Shown here piece after piece: positions 57,300-64,000 of a DNA stretch of 64,000 nt. A model generated the notes under the pieces. That model searched no databases. It was not told the origin of the DNA and saw nothing but the letters and a program-made list of their open reading frames with translations. The stretch is from Artocarpus heterophyllus (taxonomy: Eukaryota > Streptophyta > Magnoliopsida > Rosales > Moraceae). The translations under genes were made by a program, and so were the position numbers. The stretch spans positions 10,627,770-10,691,769 of the forward strand of contig CM046333.1 of the NCBI GenBank assembly GCA_025403435.1, in the 5' to 3' direction. Each line of letters begins with the position of its first letter. The stretch's first letter is position 1.

Positions 57300-58025
57300 T
57301 CAGAAGTGAGAGAATGGTACACACCTAGACGTCGTTCGACTACGGACGCTGGGTTTGGAAATGATGAGGGCATGATGAGAGCCATGTTTGCTGTATTCCG
57401 ACAGATGGCAACAAGGGTAAGATAGGAGGATTCCTAGGCTAGTCATTGGCATGCATATTTTAAGGAGTTCCGACGTGTGTTTGTGCCAACCTTCGATGGA
57501 AATGGGGACTCACAAGTGGCTGAGTATTGGCTAGACTCAATCATGAAACACCTAGACACTCTTGGCGTGCCAGCAGAGTATCGTGTGGAGTTTGCAGCAT
57601 ATAAGTTCGAAGGTGATGCCAATACTTGGTGGAAGCAAGCTAAAAGCTTGGAGAACACTGGGAATATCAGTAGGGATAGGTTCGAGGAGTTGTTCTACGA
57701 TCGATACTTTATGCAAGGATATAGAGACCAGAAGGCAGCTGAATTCTACAGGTTGCAACAGGGTGATATGTCAGTTCGAGAATATGAGGCGAAGTTCAAT
57801 GAGCTGGCCAGGTTTGCTCCCTCTGTAGTGGCATTAGAGCATGAGAAATGCATTGAGTTTTAAGAAGGGCTTAAAGCCTCTATCTGAGGGCAGATTTCAA
57901 CTTGTTTGCATGATATTGATGCATCCAATTATCCATATAATGCTTGTCAAAAGAAATATAAAATGGCATCAGATCTCAATAACGACCACTTGAACATTGA
58001 GTACCTGTGGGTCCAAGGAATACTT
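57300..58025 (+). pseudogene. Ty3/gypsy gag remnant
   Basis: After a broken lead-in (REWYTPRRRS; stops near 57420-57440), the stretch 57468-57863 is open. It has the Retrotrans_gag hallmark: VAEYWLDSIMKHLD, KFEGDANTWWKQAK, then DRFEELFYDRYF and YEAKFNELARFAP. It stops with TAA at 57861-57863; similar but broken sequence continues to about 58025. No protease or RT follows, so the element is truncated. Confidence 0.8.
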
Positions 58026-58487
58026 TAACGTTTGCGTTGCCTGAGCAGGGTTGGAAATATTCTCATTCCAACATCATTCAATATCTATTATAGAAATATA
58101 CAATGGGATATGATAAGATGGTGATTAATATTTAATGCTTTAAAATATGTAGCATCCATAGAAATATCTTACTATAGAAAGCTCTAACCCATAAAATATT
58201 TCGTTAAAGTTTGTTGAAAATAGATTTGCAAACCGAAAGATATATCTAAGCCTTCAAATCAAAAATTTTAGTTCAAATCACCTAATATTCTCTCGCAACA
58301 TTTAAACTGTTTTAAAACCCATGAATTTTTTTTTACGGCATATAAACTTTATTGTATGTAATATTATTTGTATATACTTTATTTGGAATTTAATTTGTAC
58401 TTACTTTTGATTGAAATAATTATACGTAATCTTACCCATGTATACTGTGGAGGTCAACACATCTTACATAAGCCAATGTTTCTTTTT

Positions 58488-58631
58488 TAAGGAGAAATAT
58501 AATTCAGTGTTTATGATGTATAACTTCTGCTTAAGTTTTTTGTTTTGTTTGATTGACGTTAAGGAGAAATATAATTCAGTGTTTATGATGTATAACTTCT
58601 GCTTAAGTTTTTTGTTATGTTTGATTGACGT
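58488..58631 (+). repeat. 72-bp tandem duplication
   Basis: Two adjacent copies beginning AAGGAGAAATATAATTCAGT (58489 and 58561), nearly identical. A TA dinucleotide run follows at 58693-58719. Confidence 0.9.
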
Positions 58632-58680
58632 TGGAGTTATATTCGTATTTGATCTAGTCTGTGTATACATATATGTGTAC

Positions 58681-58719
<39 letters not shown>

Positions 58720-59013
58720 GCGGAGACTGTATCCATGTAAAAGATGTATGTATTTAAAGGAGTTATTTTATATGCAAAATATCTTATATTAATATTCACT
58801 TTTTACTTTCTGATCGATAATTGATTTATAAAAAAACAAAAGTATCTACATATTTAATAAGCGAGAATAACATTAAATAACAACTAAAAAAAGCAGATAA
58901 CTTGTTTTAAAATATCTGAAGTAAACAGAATTTTTACCATACAAATAATTTATTTTACCACAAGTAAATTTGGTGTTTGCTTTAAATATTTTAAACCTGC
59001 CATTAACTTTAAT

Positions 59014-59194
59014 AGGGTGTTTGGAAAGGTGGTGGGAACCAGTAGTGGGAACCACTTTTACTGTAGCATGTGTGAGTTTTATACTGTAGCATATTTTTTT
59101 TTTTATTGTTACTGTAGCATATGAGAGCTTTATACTGTTTATAACTGAGATTGTGGTGGGAACTGAATGGTTCCCACCACTGCCAAACACCCCT
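59014..59194. repeat. MITE, about 181 bp
   Basis: Well-preserved terminal inverted repeats of about 27 bp: AGGGTGTTTGGAAAGGTGGT at the left and the inverse ACCACTGCCAAACACCCCT at the right. The interior closely matches 20023-20177 (GAGATTGTGGTGGGAACTGA shared). Confidence 0.85.
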
Positions 59195-61075
59195 TAAAAA
59201 AAGACTTTTAAATAATGTTATTTGCCTTTTTTTTTCCCCTTTAATGAATCACATCAAAAGCTTTCTTAATTATTACGTATTACATTGAAATTTGAAATAT
59301 GAAAAGACGTAAAAACCCTTTCAGATAAGAAAAAGATATAACGACTTCTGAGTAAGAGAAATAAAAATCGAATTCCCAAACAAAAATAAATTAGTAAAAA
59401 AGTTGTCTCCTCCTTTCCCTTCAATTATCAGCGGCCATATAAAATGGTGAGGGGTCGAATTGCACATTACCCATGGCCGCCGCCATAGAAAAAGGTGAGG
59501 GATTGTATCGCTCATCGCTTGTTACCCATGGCCGCCCCCGGGGGGTCATGTGAGTAATGATACAAGGAGGTAGAGTCGTGCGGGTTTTAACAACCCATAA
59601 AGATGGAGTGATTTTGTCGATCACAAACCACTGCTAGAAAAAAGGACTCATGACCCATAGTCGTGACTGGGGTTGTGATAATGGCCTTGTTAGGTTTGAA
59701 TTTATATTAGCATATTGGCTTTCTAAATTGAAAACAGAAAAAGGAAAGGAAAAAGGATCAATGCATGATAATGTGGTAAATGATTAAATGTGGAAGATAT
59801 CAAAATCTTAAAGATAATACCAAAAACGTGAAATGCCAAGAAGGTGAAGATTCTATCCCAAGAAGAGATAATGCCAGCGTGTTTGAAGATTTTCATAGTC
59901 AAAATCAAGTTCAATTCAGATTCAAAGTCAATCTTATCTTAGGGAGCCAGTTTGATTCAAAAAAGAATTAGAAATTTGAATTAAATGAGGATTTTATCAC
60001 TTGTTTATAAAAGCTAAGACATGGATACTATTTATGGTTTTAAATGAAGAATATTTGATTTAGAATGGAGATCACCAGTTCTGGAGGCAAATTGTATCAT
60101 TTTTAAAGTTCAAGTTCAAATACATCGCAATAGATTCTACGATTGATTGAATTTTAGATAAGTTTTTACTGCCTATAAAAGGCGGACGATTCTGAGTTTT
60201 TCTATAGAGTGTCAAGAGGGCAAACAAGCATAGAGGCAGTGAGAATTTATCCAAGTATTTTTGGGAGAAGATATATTGTTCTTCGGGAGAAGAATTTGTA
60301 GTTTTCGGAAGAAAACGTTTTGTGATAGACGAGAGTCTTATGAAACAGAGTTAAAAATGAGTGGTATTAGCTGAACGAAGCAATAAGAAGTAGAACAATG
60401 TAGACGTAAATCTCTAAGAAGGAGTGTTAAATTGAATAAGTCTAATTGATGCTTGTAAGCAGGTTTTCTTAGTGGATTGTTCAATATTTGAGCATAGCCA
60501 TGGACGTAGGTTTTATAATTGAACCACGATAAAGTTCATTATGTTCTTTATTTACTTTATGTGTGAGTAATTTTTAATTAATTGGAATTTAATTAAAAAT
60601 TTGGTATTTTGCTAAAACAGATCTTTCAAATTTCTCTTTTGAAACACTACATTGCTTCTCTCTTCTTTAGGGTGACAATGCTTTAAATTCCCCTCACGCT
60701 GCAACTCTTTTCCTTCTTCTTCGATATGTTTTTAGTTTTCTTTGTTCATATATATTAGAGTAAATTGTACTGTTATGCTCTAAACTATTCGTTTTTGCAT
60801 AATGTATCATGAATTTTTCAATCTTTGCAAAATACATCATGACTTTTGAAATCATTAGCAATTGAGATTTAACAGCTAACAAAAGTTAAAAAGTATGGAC
60901 AATGTTAGTTACGAATTTCGCACGTGAATTTTAAGTATTTAATGAAAATTAAAAGTAGTTATTAGAGTTCAATTGTCAACGATTTTAAAGTTTATAGTGT
61001 ATTATGCCAATATTAAAAGTTTGGGATATTTTATACAATAAATAAATAGTTCGTGGTGCATGCAATTTACTTTTT

Positions 61076-61112
<37 letters not shown>

Positions 61113-61690
61113 TTATGCATTTTTCGTTCCAAAATACGATTTATAAATGAGGGATTCCTTTGTATTTTTTTTTTCTAAAAATAAATCAAATATGGACCTT
61201 GCCACTGAAAGAATGAAAAGAAAAAAAAATTATTACATGCATACATAGGAGTCTAATCTTGTCACTCATGGTAACCCTTTCAATTTTAATTCTATGGAGC
61301 TTTTGGCGATTCATGGACCAAAGTGGCTATATGCCACTGCTATAGAGATATTTTTCTCGTGTAAAGTTCTAGTTTACGTTGCATGTCATTTGTATGCTCT
61401 GGCAAGAGGCAACAAATGCTTCTCTATTGTCAGGACAATGCAACATGGCAGTCCATTTACTCGCAAAATTCAGAAACACTATTTTTCTCCATTAAAAAGA
61501 GAATTTAGATTTTAGTTGTTAAAAGAAAAGAAAGCAAAAAGTAGTCCTGTAACAAAAAAAAAAGAAGACAAATACAATATAATGTTTTCATCTCTTGATG
61601 CTACTTATTATTTATGTTCTAAAGCATCTTTTCAGTGTCTTTGTTATTTATGGCCAAAAACACACACCGTTACATTGTTTTTATCTAGTT
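59195..61690. other. Intergenic, no gene seen
   Basis: Contains a short diverged direct repeat ending TTACCCATGGCCGCC (about 59450-59536) and a perfect ATA/TAT hairpin at about 61074-61112. Reading frames here show no family features. Confidence 0.5.
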
Positions 61691-61695
61691 TACGT

Positions 61696-61852
61696 AGTGT
61701 TTGGAAAGTGTGGTTATAACTAAAACTTTTAAATTGAAAACTATAGCACGTGAGAGTTTTACATTATAGCTCACCTTTTTGGATTAATGTAGCATGTAAG
61801 AGCTTTACACCGTAACAGCTAAAAGTTTTAGTTAAACCTAATTTTGCCAACT
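61696..61852. repeat. MITE-like copy
   Basis: Ends AGTGTTTGGAAAGTGTGG and (inverted) AGTTGGCAAAATTAGGTT. The inner arms ACTAAAACTTTT and AAAAGTTTTAGT are complementary. The GTAGCATGTAAGAGCTTTAC core is as in the other copies. Confidence 0.65.
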
Positions 61853-61879
61853 AAGAGTTTTAGAGTACTTCTAAGACAT

Positions 61880-62440
61880 TCATGGGATTCAGTGGTGGCG
61901 GCGAACTTTCCGCTTGCTGCTGAGGTTTAAGCTTGTGAATTTTCTTAGCAAATCATGACTCTCTCAGCTGAAGCTTTTGCTGTGGAGAATGATTCTCTGA
62001 GCTGCATTCAAGCCTTTGTTGATAAAGCCCCTCCATCAGACTGGACTGTGCACTCAGTTTTCTTTCATGCTCTGAAGACCATTCCTGTTCATGGTCGGGT
62101 AGAATTCCGTTGGATCCCTCATTCTAGCAACGGCTTAGTTTGACAAATTAGTAGAAACTTTAAGTTTTAATTTACTATAGAGTAAAATTTTTATATGCTA
62201 CAGTAAAAATTAAAAATAAATTAAAAATTTATTACAATACAAAGCTCTCGTATGTACAATATTTAAGTTTCAAATTTTAGTTCTAATTTTATTTTCAAAT
62301 ATGCGATAGCTTATACTCTAGCTCGTTCTGCCTTGACCTCTAACTTTTGCCTGTACTGGGCACGGTGGTGCCCTCTGTGGCCACTGTTGCTTCGCCCGTT
62401 TATGGCCTTAAATAAAATTTCTCTTTTAGCAAAAAGAAAA
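61880..62440 (+). pseudogene. RNase H-like (RVT_3 type) fragment, split by an insertion
   Basis: The conceptual peptide SAEAFAVENDSLSCIQAFVD, then PPSDWTVHSVFFHALK and VEFRWIPHSSNGL resembles the plant RVT_3 RNase H-like domain found in non-LTR retrotransposons and their derived genes. At NGL the frame runs into AT-rich MITE-like sequence (about 62139-62302) and seems to resume as AIAYTLARSALTS. The upstream part has stops. A relic, not a gene. Confidence 0.5.
62139..62302. repeat. MITE-like insertion in the RNase H fragment
   Basis: AT-rich, about 164 bp, with loosely complementary ends (TTTGACAAATTAG and TTCAAATATG region) and an ATGCTACAGTAAAA / CAAAGCTCTCGTATG core. Its removal restores a continuous reading frame across the split. 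Ends are approximate. Confidence 0.5.
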
Positions 62441-63988
62441 AACCTTTTCGTTTTTATAACTTTTTAAGTCTTTAACTTGTAGTTAATGAGATGCGACATA
62501 TTAACAAATCACTGTATTATCTTCTTTCCTTGCTCCACAGGACACACAATCCAAAAAGTTTATTTTATGTATCGCACATTTTTTTAATGTCGGCCTTTCG
62601 GAATAACGTTTTTTCCCCTTTATTTTTGCAAGGTATATTATGTGTTGGGTTTTAGATGTTTTGAGATATCCAAAGGAGCTGGCCCAGACTCACCTACGGA
62701 TCTTGCCTGTGAGGCCCAAACAACCTAAGGGCATAATCTTGCTAATTATGCTGAAATGTAATAGAAAGGAGAAAATAATTTACAACTTAGTATCACTATA
62801 AATTTACAATATAATTTCGGAATATAAAACAAAAAGTATTATTCAAACTATTACATAACGATACAGTTTCTGAGATATTTTAGAAATATTATTACTATAT
62901 TTCAATTTTGTAAAACTAACAAAATTCCATTGGGAAACAGAAAAACTGCACCCCCAACCAAGGATCAAAAAATTTATGTTCATTCTTAAATATTAGAAGC
63001 TTTCGCAGTAGTCTGATCAAATCAAAATGAAAAACATATAAAAAAAATGAAGAATTACAAATTATCCCTAATTTTAAATTGAAAGACACTTGTTTTATAA
63101 AGATAGATTAATTACGAGCCCTTTTGAAGTTATAAGCAAAAATTTTTACCAAGTCAAATACGAAATTCTATATTTTATAAAATATTATCAAAAAGTTGTC
63201 CAAAGTTTATCTCAACATGACTATACATCATTGACTGATCAATGAAGAAAATTTTTACAAACGAAGGGACAACAAAATGAGGGCATTAAAATCAACAGAA
63301 AGTTAATAACCAATAAGATTGTAAAACCAAAACTTTTAGGTTATAATAAATGGAGAAATACTGTTAAGTTAATCATAATCTTATTTTATTTTATTTCGTA
63401 GAAACTTAATCATAGCTTAACTGACTTTAACATGTTTTTTTTTTTTTGGGAGTCTATGACATGGGTTTTCAAAGAAGGAAAAAACTCGCCCACAAAAAAA
63501 AATTGTTAGTGGGAATATTAAATTGAGGGAATTAGGCGGAAAAAATTCGTGCAAACTTTAATTTCACAAATCCCAAGTGTATATGATTAGGTAATATTAT
63601 TTAATCAACTAACATGTATAATTTAGGGTCAAGAGAGAGAGAGGATCTAGCGTTTAGCTTTGGACAGAGATAGAGAGAAGCGAGGAGAGAGAAAGAGATA
63701 GAGAGAGAGAGAGAGAGGTCAAATCGAGTGGTGAAGGGTTGGCTGTCTTTTATATTCTTGTGGTGGTGGCGGTGGTATTAGCCAAGAGGGTTTCAGACCA
63801 AAGAAGAGAGAGAGAGAGAGAGAGATAGAGAGGAGGAGATAGAGAGTGGGAAAAGGAAGCCCTTGGTAGCTCAAGATAATACTGGAGAGAGTTCCTAGCT
63901 CGAAACCCATTAAAAGCCCCATCTTTGATTCTCTATCTTCCTTTCTCTCTCTTCTCCGACTCGTCGGATTCGAGCTCAATCTCAGTCG
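62441..63988. other. Intergenic, with GA-rich leader or promoter at the right
   Basis: AT-rich to about 63620. Then GA repeats at about 63692-63718 and 63807-63835 and a CT-rich run at 63940-63957 on the plus strand, as often seen in leaders of plant housekeeping genes. Confidence 0.45.
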
Positions 63989-64000
63989 ATGGATCCCTTC
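63989..64000 (+). CDS. Possible start of a gene running off the right edge
   Basis: ATG GAT CCC TTC (MDPF) follows a GA- and CT-rich leader-like stretch. Only four codons are visible, so identity cannot be judged. Confidence 0.35.

Noticed and set aside
58693..58719. TA dinucleotide run as a possible matrix attachment or origin signal
   Set aside because: Simple repeat; nothing else supports a function.
61294..61515. 73-residue plus-strand ORF
   Set aside because: No recognised family, lies in AT-rich repeat-laden DNA, no splice context.
1..64000. CRISPR arrays, operons, riboswitches or phage modules
   Set aside because: The window is clearly plant nuclear DNA; regular repeats found are tandem duplications or transposon ends.

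Overview
This is a nuclear window from a flowering plant, most likely a eudicot. Five resident genes have plant-specific intron structures or plant-specific families, and the space between them is AT-rich and full of plant DNA transposons and LTR retrotransposons. There is no operon-like packing. Resident genes in order: a RIPK/PBL-type receptor-like cytoplasmic kinase (11119-13247, +), a two-domain 11S-globulin-like cupin (15088-17276, +), the 7-TM protein GCR1 (20452-23615, +), a COPT5-type copper transporter (29915-30349, -) and a DUF1677 protein (42675-43118, -). A further gene may begin at the right edge (63989, +).

Layout. 1-8078 is the right-hand part of a decayed CACTA (En/Spm) transposon with a TNP2-like transposase, a second gene (Transposase_24, then a Ulp1-like C48 peptidase) and the right terminus. 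11-24 kb holds the kinase, cupin and GCR1, with MITEs, a SINE-like copy, a nested foldback and a tRNA-like sequence between and inside them. 24094-29143 is a very young Ty1/copia element just downstream of GCR1. 33887-42207 (element A) and 48764-56770 (element B) are two members of one LTR-retrotransposon family on the minus strand. Element B sits inside an LTR of an older Ty3/gypsy relic whose gag remnant is at 57300-58025. 42.2-48.7 kb also holds the DUF1677 gene, a MULE-type insertion and a rearranged duplication with inverted arms. 58-64 kb is mostly degraded repeat material.

The most unusual content is in elements A and B. Each has near-2-kb LTRs, a perfect 5-bp target-site duplication, an initiator-Met-tRNA primer site and a polypurine tract, but I see no gag or pol. 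In that place each carries two minus-strand ORFs. One is a basic, four-cysteine protein laid out like the small nucleic-acid-binding proteins of some plant RNA viruses. The other is an intronless LOG-like (cytokinin riboside monophosphate phosphoribohydrolase family) protein. The LTRs within each element have identical lengths and I found no mismatch on reading, so both copies moved recently. The LOG-like ORF is open in both copies; the zinc-finger ORF has a nonsense codon in B.

A second theme is that all three multi-exon genes carry small lesions (frameshifts in the kinase and GCR1; two frameshifts and a Trp-to-stop in the cupin), while the two single-exon genes are intact. Either these loci are degenerating copies or the assembly has local indel errors. 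The equal LTR lengths argue weakly against a generally high indel error rate. Exon boundaries were placed by eye from splice signals and family knowledge; no alignment was run.
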